Both the position numbers and the translations under genes were made by a program. From NCBI GenBank assembly GCA_963743425.1, contig CAVUPU010000005.1, positions 310,001 through 374,000 on the forward strand: a stretch of DNA of 64,000 nucleotides. Direction: 5' to 3'. Below, one piece after another: positions 55,792 to 63,314 of the stretch. The first letter of the stretch is position 1, and each line of letters starts with the position of its first letter. This DNA is from JAJVID01 sp963743425. Lineage in GTDB: Bacteria > Acidobacteriota > Blastocatellia > RBC074. The notes under the pieces were generated by a model. The model was not told the DNA's origin, searched no databases, and was given only the letters and a program-made list of their open reading frames with translations.

Positions 55792-57590
55792 TTTCGTGGC
55801 GCCTCCTGGACGATGTTGATATCGAAAACCAGCGGCTCGTCGCTTCGCTTTTGCGCGGTAACGACGGCGCCGTCATTGGACGCTCTGGTCTCAGGCGAAG
55901 TGGACGTGAGCCGGTCGCCGAAATCCCGTAGCGCGTTCTGTTCTTCCAGCGTCAACCGTCGCCCGTCTCCATTCAAATACGGAAGTTCATTCAACAGCTC
56001 CGGCGAGAAGATGACGGTGAAGCGCGCGCCTTCGCCGACGTTGATCCAGTTATCGCCGCCCGGAAACTGGAAATCGGCGCCCGCCTCGATCCGTCGTTTC
56101 GTCACAAACGTGGTCAACGCGCCGCCTTCGCCCGGCGCAATCAAATAAAGATAGCCGCTTGCGGCAGGCGAGAAATGAAGCTGGAAACGCTTGCCCGCCG
56201 GCAGCGGATCAAGACCGGAGACGAGCTTGCCGGCGTCGTTCTCCAACTCCAACCAATAAAGCATCGTTTCCGCGCGCGGGAGCGATGCGGTTTTGTCGCT
56301 CGTCGAGTTCACGTAGCTCCAAAGCAGATAGGCGAGTAAAGCGATGAGTATGCTTGCCGCAATTGCGCCGAGCGCAACGCGCGGTGGTTTCCATCTTACC
56401 GCAGGAGCGACGGCCGCCGCCTCTCGCGCCGCTTTCTCTCGATCAATCCGTCGTTCATCCGCGACCGGCTGCCTGACCTCTGGTTCAGTAACCGCTCCGT
56501 GCGGTAATGCCCGCTTCAGTTTCGCCAGCTCTTCTTCCTTCCTGCTGAGCTCTTCCTGCAGAGCCTGCAGTCGGGCGGCTTCGTCGATCTGGCGCCGTCG
56601 CTCGATCTCGCGCCAGCGAGCCTCTTCCTCCCGCCTTTTACGCTCCTCTTCGCGTTGGCGAGCCTCTTCCTCCTTCCTTTTATGCTCCTCTTCCTCCAAA
56701 CGCCTGCGTTCCGCTTCCCGTTGCTCTCCTTCAGCGATCCCGGAATCAATGTTCCGTTTGATTTGCCGTAGCGCCTCCCGCATCTCCTGCGCGCTCTGAT
56801 AACGCTGCTCGCGGTCGAGCGCCATGGCTTTCGCCAGAATCGCCGAAAAAGCGAAGGGAATCCGCGGATTGACATGATGCGCGGGTTGCAACAGGTCGGG
56901 CATCAGATGCTTGACCACCGACTCTTCACGGATTCTGGCGTCCGGCGGCAATACACCCGTGGCCAGGTGATAAAGCGTCGCGCCCAGGCTGTAGAGGTCG
57001 CTGCGCATATCGGTGCCCGCGCCCTTGATCTGTTCGGGCGGCGCGAATTCCAGGGTGTATCCGTGAACGCTAAAGCCCGGACGCGTTGATGTGGCCGCGT
57101 CTTTCGCCAGACCGAAATCGATCAGGAAGAGGTCGCCAAGCGGCGTGAGCTTGAGGTTCTGCGGCTTGATGTCGCGGTGGATGACCGGCGGGTATTGGCC
57201 GTGAATATATACCAGCGCGTCGAGCAGCCGCTCGGCCCATTCCACAACCTGCCGGAATTCGAACGGCTCGCCTTTTATTTTCAGGCGCTGATCGAGCAGC
57301 GCGCCGATGTCGTCGCCGGCGATGAAATCCATGACCAGAAACAGGCCTGCCCCTTCCGAGAAATGATCGGTCACTTTCGGTAGAGACTGATGGCGCAACC
57401 GCGCCAGCGTTGCGGCCTCGCGCTGAAATTGTTCGCGCAGCCGGTCTTCGCTGAAAAAAGTTTCTTTGACCGCGACCGTGGCGTTGCCCAGGCGCCCGTC
57501 TTCGGCTTCGTAGACTGCGCCCATTCCACCACGCGCAAGCAGGCGCTTGATGCGATAGCGTTGCTGAAGAACTATGCCGGGAGAGAGCAC
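55788..57590 (-). CDS. Hanks-type serine/threonine kinase with coiled coil, TM helix and DUF4384-like domain
   Basis: A 600-residue protein. The kinase domain (1-~270) has LLARGGMGAVYEAED, catalytic HRDIKPQNLKL, DFGLAKDAA and FAPPEQIKG. A long Glu/Arg coiled coil (~285-375, EEARQREEERKRREEEAR) leads to a TM helix (ALGAIAASILIALLAYLLW). The outer part (LYWLELENDAGKLVSGLDPL, FQLHFSPAASGYLYLIAPGE) resembles DUF4384, found in secreted and sensor proteins. It is the first gene of the FGE/TIR set. Confidence 0.92.
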   Translation of the reverse strand: MLSPGIVLQQRYRIKRLLARGGMGAVYEAEDGRLGNATVAVKETFFSEDRLREQFQREAATLARLRHQSLPKVTDHFSEGAGLFLVMDFIAGDDIGALLDQRLKIKGEPFEFRQVVEWAERLLDALVYIHGQYPPVIHRDIKPQNLKLTPLGDLFLIDFGLAKDAATSTRPGFSVHGYTLEFAPPEQIKGAGTDMRSDLYSLGATLYHLATGVLPPDARIREESVVKHLMPDLLQPAHHVNPRIPFAFSAILAKAMALDREQRYQSAQEMREALRQIKRNIDSGIAEGEQREAERRRLEEEEHKRKEEEARQREEERKRREEEARWREIERRRQIDEAARLQALQEELSRKEEELAKLKRALPHGAVTEPEVRQPVADERRIDREKAAREAAAVAPAVRWKPPRVALGAIAASILIALLAYLLWSYVNSTSDKTASLPRAETMLYWLELENDAGKLVSGLDPLPAGKRFQLHFSPAASGYLYLIAPGEGGALTTFVTKRRIEAGADFQFPGGDNWINVGEGARFTVIFSPELLNELPYLNGDGRRLTLEEQNALRDFGDRLTSTSPETRASNDGAVVTAQKRSDEPLVFDINIVQEAPRK

Positions 57591-57655
57591 TTGATGGGCC
57601 TCCTTAGAGCGTATTGCGATTGCATGTACGGGAAAGTGGCGAGATCTCCGGTACG

Positions 57656-57733
57656 GTACGGGGAGCGTAAGCGACCTGAGCCTTGATCAGCAAGCCTTTT
57701 GATCTATGCTCAGGTCGCTTACGCTCCCCGTAC
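57656..57733. repeat. Perfect 26-bp inverted repeat, family F
   Basis: GTACGGGGAGCGTAAGCGAC.. and its exact 26-base complement around a 26-base loop. It lies directly upstream of the kinase/FGE operon. Confidence 0.92.
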
Positions 57734-57787
57734 TGTAACGCTCGTCGTCCCGTACACGCATTTGCAATTCGCTCTAGAAATGGGGCA

Positions 57788-57858
57788 TTGAGTTCAGGCT
57801 TTAGCCTGCCGCATCGGCATGTTCGAAGATGGAAGCCACAAGCTAAAGCTTGACCTCC
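57788..57858. repeat. Degenerate inverted repeat, family G
   Basis: GAGTTCAGGCTTTAGCCTGC on the left and ACAAGCTAAAGCTTGACCTC on the right are imperfect complements. Together with family F it accounts for the 57.59-57.89 kb gap. Confidence 0.6.
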
Positions 57859-57890
57859 ATGGCCTTTTTTACATTGTTTCGGGGCTTCGC

Positions 57891-58558
57891 TCACTGCCGA
57901 ATGAACGGATCAAATGGAAAAGCGACCGGTTCCTGGTTAGGCTCGTTTATTGTATCACCGCGCCACTCAGCGTCGAACCGCATCAGGCCGTGGATCAATC
58001 GGTCGGTCACGACGTCGAATTGGTACATCTGGTTGTGAATGTCCGCCGGGTCTTTCCAATCAGGCCCGTCGTTCTTCGTGTAGGCTTTGAGCGAGAGGAA
58101 GTAGGCGTTGTAAGGCAGCTCCATACTGGGGAGCCGCAGCCCGACCGTTCGGCCACGCGCGCGCGCCTTCGGCCGTAGGCGTAAAACATCTCATTCCAGT
58201 AAGCGTCTTTGTCCTCGCGCCCCAAAGTCTTCCACGCGATCAGATGGTGCAGGCAGCTCTCGTGCAGAACAAGCAGCCCCGGCGTCCGGGTCGCGCGGTC
58301 GTAAACGTATTCGTGATAGGGATTATTGCCCAGATGATATACGCAGAGGTCGAACGGCCGCCGGGCGTGAATCTCGTCGAAGTCGTTCGCGTTGTGAATC
58401 GAAAAATCCGCCCGGTCGCGGTTCTCACGCAGTTCATCAGCCTGTTCGACGAATACGGAAATTTCAGCGCCCTTCGCCAGATATGGCAGAAGCTCGGAGT
58501 TGTAATCGGCGATCCCTGATTTGCTCGGAGGAAGCGGGGTGAAATAAGCGAGACGCAT
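57891..58558 (-). pseudogene. Glycosyltransferase N-terminus joined out of frame to an unrelated gene remnant
   Basis: From ATG 58558 the frame gives MRLAYFTPLPPSKSGIADYN, FDLCVYHLGNNPYHEYVY and GLLVLHESCLHHLIAWKTLG, the N-terminal half of a GT4-type glycosyltransferase, to about residue 140. It then meets, in another frame, ELPYNAYFLSLKAYTKNDG and DRLIHGLMRFDAEWRG, ending PFDPFIRQ at 57891. The shift here is not +1, unlike other breaks in the window, so it looks like a true deletion or fusion. The second part is also copied at 51.8 kb. I do not recognise it. Confidence 0.65.
58036..58109. repeat. 74-bp direct repeat partner of 51799-51872
   Basis: TCCGCCGGGTCTTTCCAATC.. matches the copy at 51.8 kb with only a few mismatches and the same orientation. 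The two copies bracket the kinase/FGE/TIR genes. Confidence 0.85.
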
Positions 58559-58562
58559 ATGA

Positions 58563-58686
58563 TTGCGGAATGCGGAATGCGGAATGCGGAATGCGGAAGA
58601 TTTCAATCGCGGCTTCGCAGACTGCGATACCAGACGGCGGATTCGGAATTAACAATCCGCAATCCGCATTCCGCATTCCGCATTCC
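58563..58686. repeat. Inverted repeat of tandem GCGGAAT heptamers, family E
   Basis: Five tandem units (GCGGAAT)n on the left, the complement (ATTCCGC)n on the right. It fills the space between lgt and the glycosyltransferase fragment. Confidence 0.9.
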
Positions 58687-58688
58687 GG

Positions 58689-59570
58689 TCAGTTGGCGGT
58701 TTGCGCCTGCAATTGCGCGCTCGGCTTGCGAAGCCGGTAAATAAAGACCGGGAGCGCGCCGGCGAAAAGAATTATCGCGATGAATTGAGAGGTAGAAAGA
58801 TTGAATATTTCGCCGCGCGGGTCGTCGCGCCAGTACTCGATGATGAACCGCGCGACCGAATAAAGCATCGCGTAGGCCAGTATCACCTGCCCTTCAAAAC
58901 GGCGGCGGCGATGCATCCACAGCAACACGACCAGGATCAACAGAGCAGCCCCGGCCTCGTAAAGCTGCGTCGGGTGCAGATGGAGCGGCGCGAGCCATCC
59001 GCCCTGATCGGCCAGGCGTTCGGCCCAGACGTTTTGCCGGATCTGGTCGAGATGGCCGACCATTGTCGGCACGGCTGTGGTCTCGTGACCTTTATCGGTG
59101 AAATGGACGCCATACCATCCGGCAGTGGGTTTGCCCCAGCAGCATCCGGCGCAGAAGCAGCCCAGGCGTCCAATCGCCTGGCCGAGGATGATGCCGGGAG
59201 CGAACGCGTCAGACGTACGCCACCACGGGAGCTTGTAAAAGCGCATGGCGATCACCGAGGCGATCACCGCCCCGATGAACCCGCCGTAATAGACCCCGCC
59301 CGAACGGAAGAAATCGAGCGTGAAGATCTGGCGCGGGTTGTCGCGGTAATAGATGTCCCATTCGGTTATTACCATCAGCGCCTTCGCTCCGATCAGCGAG
59401 GCCGCCAATACCCACAACCCCAGGTCGTAAACCTTCTGCTTGTCCAACCCATCCCGCGCCGCCAGCCGCGCCATCAGGAGCAGCCCCGCAACGAACGCCA
59501 CCGCGAGCAGAAAGCCGTAGGTGTTAAAACTGAAATTGGTGTACGGAATTTTGAATAGTTCTGGAAACAT
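58689..59570 (-). CDS. lgt: Prolipoprotein diacylglyceryl transferase
   Basis: Lgt transfers diacylglycerol from phosphatidylglycerol to the lipobox Cys. This 293-residue membrane protein has seven TM helices, GGVYYGGFIGAV, the signature GQAIGRLGCFCAGCCWGKPT with its essential Arg, and LHPTQLYEAGA. It follows lspA and ileS in the same direction, so both main lipoprotein-processing enzymes are encoded together. Likely substrates in this window include the Sbp and M48 lipoproteins. Confidence 0.95.
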   Translation of the reverse strand: MFPELFKIPYTNFSFNTYGFLLAVAFVAGLLLMARLAARDGLDKQKVYDLGLWVLAASLIGAKALMVITEWDIYYRDNPRQIFTLDFFRSGGVYYGGFIGAVIASVIAMRFYKLPWWRTSDAFAPGIILGQAIGRLGCFCAGCCWGKPTAGWYGVHFTDKGHETTAVPTMVGHLDQIRQNVWAERLADQGGWLAPLHLHPTQLYEAGAALLILVVLLWMHRRRRFEGQVILAYAMLYSVARFIIEYWRDDPRGEIFNLSTSQFIAIILFAGALPVFIYRLRKPSAQLQAQTAN

Positions 59571-59585
59571 ATTGATGATCTCGGA

Positions 59586-60146
59586 TCAATTTTCTGATGA
59601 GCCGGCGCCGCTCTCTTCCGGCGCGGGAGTCGAAATAGCGGGGCGCGCCCTCGCGGCTTTCTCCTCGCGCAGCATCTCCAACGCCAGCAATACGGCGCCG
59701 ACGCAGATCGCAGAGTCGGCGATATTGAACGTCGGCCAACTGTAAAGATCGCGCCAATGCAATTCGATGAAATCCACAACCTCGCCCAGCCGAAGGCGAT
59801 CGATCATATTGCCGACAATGCCCGCCATCAACAACGCGAGCGAAACATTCAACCACGCCTTGTCAGCCGGAGCGCGCCTGAAATAACTGAACACAAACAG
59901 AGCGGCGACGAACGAAACAGCGGACAATATCCATCGAATGTCGAATTGGCTGTCGGCGAAAAGACTGAACGCCACCCCGCGATTAGTCGCGTAACTCAAC
60001 CGGAAGAACCCCGGAATGACCTCGATATAAACCACCGGCTTGAGCGACGCCGTCGCCCACGCCTTGGTCAATTGATCGGCGATGAGCACGATCGCGGCGC
60101 CCAGCAGATAAGCCGATTTGGCTCTCATTATTCGATTTGTCATCAT
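59586..60146 (-). CDS. lspA: Lipoprotein signal peptidase (signal peptidase II)
   Basis: LspA removes the signal peptide after Lgt action. This 186-residue inner-membrane protein has four TM helices and both catalytic Asp motifs, GNMIDRLRLGEVVDFIE and FNIADSAICVG. The ~25-residue C-terminal tail (Ala/Glu/Pro-rich) is longer than in E. coli. ATG 60146 lies 50 bases after the ileS stop. Confidence 0.94.
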   Translation of the reverse strand: MMTNRIMRAKSAYLLGAAIVLIADQLTKAWATASLKPVVYIEVIPGFFRLSYATNRGVAFSLFADSQFDIRWILSAVSFVAALFVFSYFRRAPADKAWLNVSLALLMAGIVGNMIDRLRLGEVVDFIELHWRDLYSWPTFNIADSAICVGAVLLALEMLREEKAARARPAISTPAPEESGAGSSEN

Positions 60147-60195
60147 TCGACTGCGGATAGTTTACCCGCCTCCGGCTATCGCGCCAACATCTCAA

Positions 60196-63087
60196 TCAAA
60201 GCGCACAGGCTTTGCCACAAATGCAGAGAGACACAAAGATGAGAAGAGAAAAAAGGCATCCCCATTGATCTTTCCGGTTTTCCCCTGCGCCTCTGTGGCC
60301 CTGTGGCTCTGTGGCTGATTCATCCGATTTCGTCAAATTGCCCACACACCGTAAGCACGCCCCCGGATAACGCGCGTCGGCGCCGACATCGGTCGTGTAA
60401 TTCCAGCAGCGTTCGCACTTCTTTCCATCGGCCACGTCGACTTTCACGCTGAGCCCCGCGCCCTCGCGCAATTCGACCTTCGAGACGATGAAGACGAAAC
60501 GGAGGTCTTCGCCGAATGACTCGAGGAACGCTTTCGTCTCGGGCGAGGCGGTGATCGTGACTTTGGCTTCCAACCCCGCGCCGATCAGCTTCGCGTTGCG
60601 CGCCTCTTCCAGCGCCTTCATGACCGCGCCGCGAATCTCGAACAGGTGTTCGTATCGTTTGAGCAGTTCGTCATTGCGCCAGGCCGCTTCGTAAGCCGGA
60701 AACTCGGCCAGGTGAACTGACTTCGCTTCATCGGGCGCGCCCGGAACGTTCTCCCAGACCTCGTCGGAAGTGAATGCGAGCAGCGGCGCCAGCAGCCGCG
60801 AGAGCCGATGGACGATCTCGTAAAGGACCGTCTGCGCCGAACGGCGCGCCAGCGACCGGGGCGCGCAGGTATAGAGACGATCCTTCAAGATGTCGAAATA
60901 CAAGGCCGAAAGCTCAACGGTCGCGAAGTTGTAAATCGCGTGATAGACGTCCGTGAACTCGTACTCGCGGTAAGCGTCGAGCGCGCGTTTAGTCACTTCG
61001 TTCAATTGGACCAGCGCCCACCGGTCAATTTCGAACATCTGATCGAACGGGACGCGATCGCGCTTCGGGTCGAACCCGGCGAGATTGCCCAGGCAGTAGC
61101 GCGCCGTGTTGCGCAGCTTGCGGTAAGCGTCAGCGACGCGTTTGAGGATTTCTTCAGAGACACGCATGTCCTCGTGGTAATTGAGCGCGGAGCACCACAA
61201 CCGCAAAACCTCAGCGCCCATCACCTTGATCACATCCTCAGACTCGACGGTGTTGCCTTTCGACTTCGACATCTTCTCGCCCTTCTCATCAACCGTCCAG
61301 CCGTAGGTGATCACAGTGCGATAGGGCGGTTCGCCTTTCGCTTCCAACCCTACTACCAGGGACGAATTGAACCAGCCGCGGAATTGATCGCCGCCCTCCA
61401 GATAGACGTCCGCCGGGTAAGGCAATCCGCGCGGCTCGAGCACCGCTATCGAACTCGATCCCGAATCGAGCCACACATCCAGAATGTCCATCTCCTTGCT
61501 CAGCTTGCTCGATCCGCAGCCGCATTTCGTTCCGGGCGGAACCAGCTCCGAAGCCTCGCGCTCGTACCAGGCGTCGGCGGACTCCTTCTCGAAGACCTGC
61601 GCGACATATTCAATAAGTTTCGGATCAACCAGCGACTCGCCGCAATCCTCGCAATAGAAGACGGTGATCGGCACGCCCCACGCGCGCTGTCGCGAGATGC
61701 ACCAGTCGGGGCGATCTGTGAACATATTCTTCATCCGCTCATTGCCCCACTCCGGCGCCCACTGAACCCGGTCGCAGGCGGCGATTGCGCGGTCGTTCAA
61801 GCCGGTCGCCGTCATCGAGATGAACCATTGCGGCGTGGCGCGAAAGATCACCGCGTTGTGGCAACGCCAACAATGCGGATACTGGTGCTCGTACTTTTCA
61901 TCGTGGAGCAACACACCCTTCTCGCGCATATACTCGACGATCTTCGGATTGGCCTTGAAGACCTGCTCGCCCGCGAAACGCTCCACGTCTTTCATGAAGA
62001 CCCCGCGATTGTCCACGGGATTGTAGATTTCGAGGCCGTACTGTTTGCCGATGACGTAATCGCCGTAGCCGTGCCCCGGCGCCGTGTGAACCGCGCCTGT
62101 GCCCGCTTCGAGCGTGACGTGATCGCCCAACATCAACAGGCTGTCGCGGTTGATGAACGCATGACGAGCCTTCAGCCGGTCGAACTTCTCGCCGCCGATC
62201 GTCGCGACGACTTTCGGCTCTCCCCAGCCCAGTTTTTCCGCGACCTGCTTCAATAACCCGCTCGCGACAATGAACGCCTCATCACCGACCTCGACCGCGC
62301 TGTATTCAAACGCCGGATTGAAAGCGATGCCCAGATTGGCGGGCAGCGTCCACGGCGTGGTCGTCCAGATGACGATGCTTACATTGCGCCCTTCGAGCGC
62401 CGTCGAGACCTTGGCGGCGTCAGGGAACGGGAATTTGACGTAAACCGAAGGGCTGATGCGATCTTCGTATTCGACCTCGGCCTCGGCGAGCGCCGTCTGG
62501 CAACTGATGCACCAATGCACCGGACGCAGACCTTTGTAGATCGAGCCTTCCTCGACGAATTTGCCGAAGACGCGAACGATGGTCGCCTGGTACTTCGGGT
62601 CCATCGTCATGTAAGGGTTTTCCCACTCGCCGAAGATGCCCAGACGTTTGAAATCCTCGCGCTGCAGCGCCAGGAATTTTTCGGCGTGTTTGCGCGCGGC
62701 GCGGCGGATTTCGAGTTTGCTCATCTGCCCCTTCTTCGCGCCCAGAGCCTTATCAACCTGAATCTCGATCGGCAACCCATGACAATCCCAGCCGGGAATA
62801 TATGGCGTCCAATAACCCATCATCGAACGCGATTTGACGCAGAAATCTTTGAGAATTTTGTTGAGCGCAGTTCCCAGGTGAATGCGCCCGTTGGCGTATG
62901 GCGGGCCGTCGTGCAGCACGTAAAGCGGACGGCCCGCGCGGGCTTCGCGCAGCCGTTCATAAACATCCATCTCTTCCCACTTCTTCAATCGCGCGGGTTC
63001 GTTCTGAGCCAGATTGCCTTTGAGAGGAAAAGGCGTGACGGGAAGATTGACTGTGGTTTTGAGGTCTACTTTCGCTTCTGTCTCCAT
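60196..63087 (-). CDS. ileS: Isoleucyl-tRNA synthetase
   Basis: IleS charges tRNA-Ile. This 963-residue class I synthetase has the HIGH-type GPPYANGRIHLGTALNKILKD, the editing domain (~190-400), KMSKSKGN, and the C-terminal zinc finger CERCWNYTTD..CLRCVGNL. The last ~45 residues beyond the zinc finger (KSDESATEPQGHRGAGENRK..) are not part of the family; their DNA is a repeat (60207-60326). ATG 63087 gives a short leader (METEAKVDLKTTVNLP) that is normal. Confidence 0.96.
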   Translation of the reverse strand: METEAKVDLKTTVNLPVTPFPLKGNLAQNEPARLKKWEEMDVYERLREARAGRPLYVLHDGPPYANGRIHLGTALNKILKDFCVKSRSMMGYWTPYIPGWDCHGLPIEIQVDKALGAKKGQMSKLEIRRAARKHAEKFLALQREDFKRLGIFGEWENPYMTMDPKYQATIVRVFGKFVEEGSIYKGLRPVHWCISCQTALAEAEVEYEDRISPSVYVKFPFPDAAKVSTALEGRNVSIVIWTTTPWTLPANLGIAFNPAFEYSAVEVGDEAFIVASGLLKQVAEKLGWGEPKVVATIGGEKFDRLKARHAFINRDSLLMLGDHVTLEAGTGAVHTAPGHGYGDYVIGKQYGLEIYNPVDNRGVFMKDVERFAGEQVFKANPKIVEYMREKGVLLHDEKYEHQYPHCWRCHNAVIFRATPQWFISMTATGLNDRAIAACDRVQWAPEWGNERMKNMFTDRPDWCISRQRAWGVPITVFYCEDCGESLVDPKLIEYVAQVFEKESADAWYEREASELVPPGTKCGCGSSKLSKEMDILDVWLDSGSSSIAVLEPRGLPYPADVYLEGGDQFRGWFNSSLVVGLEAKGEPPYRTVITYGWTVDEKGEKMSKSKGNTVESEDVIKVMGAEVLRLWCSALNYHEDMRVSEEILKRVADAYRKLRNTARYCLGNLAGFDPKRDRVPFDQMFEIDRWALVQLNEVTKRALDAYREYEFTDVYHAIYNFATVELSALYFDILKDRLYTCAPRSLARRSAQTVLYEIVHRLSRLLAPLLAFTSDEVWENVPGAPDEAKSVHLAEFPAYEAAWRNDELLKRYEHLFEIRGAVMKALEEARNAKLIGAGLEAKVTITASPETKAFLESFGEDLRFVFIVSKVELREGAGLSVKVDVADGKKCERCWNYTTDVGADARYPGACLRCVGNLTKSDESATEPQGHRGAGENRKDQWGCLFSLLIFVSLCICGKACAL
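60207..60326. repeat. Repeat of CTCTGTGGC/ACAGAG units inside the ileS 3' end (family J)
   Basis: GCCACAAATGCAGAGAGACA on the left and GCCTCTGTGGCCCTGTGGCT on the right are loosely complementary. The element provides the last ~40 codons and the region of the stop of ileS. Confidence 0.7.
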
Positions 63088-63223
63088 AATTCTTCTTGCA
63101 GCCTTGTCGTCGTGGTGTGCAGTCTTCAGGGGCCGCGAAATAAAGCCCGATGATACAGTAAAGGCTGGTTATAAAAAAGCGGCGCGCTTTTGAAAAGCAT
63201 TTGAGACCTTTATTGCTGCCTTA

Positions 63224-63305
63224 CAACCCAAGACCTAATAAATTTTTCCTTCGTCCCCTCTCTTGGTCGAGCTAGTGAAGGAAAAATTTATTAGGTCTTG
63301 GGTTG
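63224..63305. repeat. Perfect 29-bp inverted repeat, family I
   Basis: CAACCCAAGACCTAATAAAT.. and its exact 29-base complement with a 24-base loop, between ileS and the TPR/TonB-C gene. The A/T-rich stem could act as a terminator. Nothing else is seen in 63088-63314. Confidence 0.92.
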
Positions 63306-63314
63306 CAGGATCTA

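Noticed and set aside
51929..57590. FGE proteins as true sulfatase-activating enzymes
   Set aside because: No sulfatase gene is nearby, copies are secreted or TIR-fused, and context points to a receptor or scaffold role; catalytic activity cannot be excluded.
58563..58600. Tandem GCGGAAT heptamers considered as a phase-variable or origin iteron array
   Set aside because: The complement of the same array follows ~60 bases later, making it one more intergenic inverted repeat; no rep or dnaA gene nearby.
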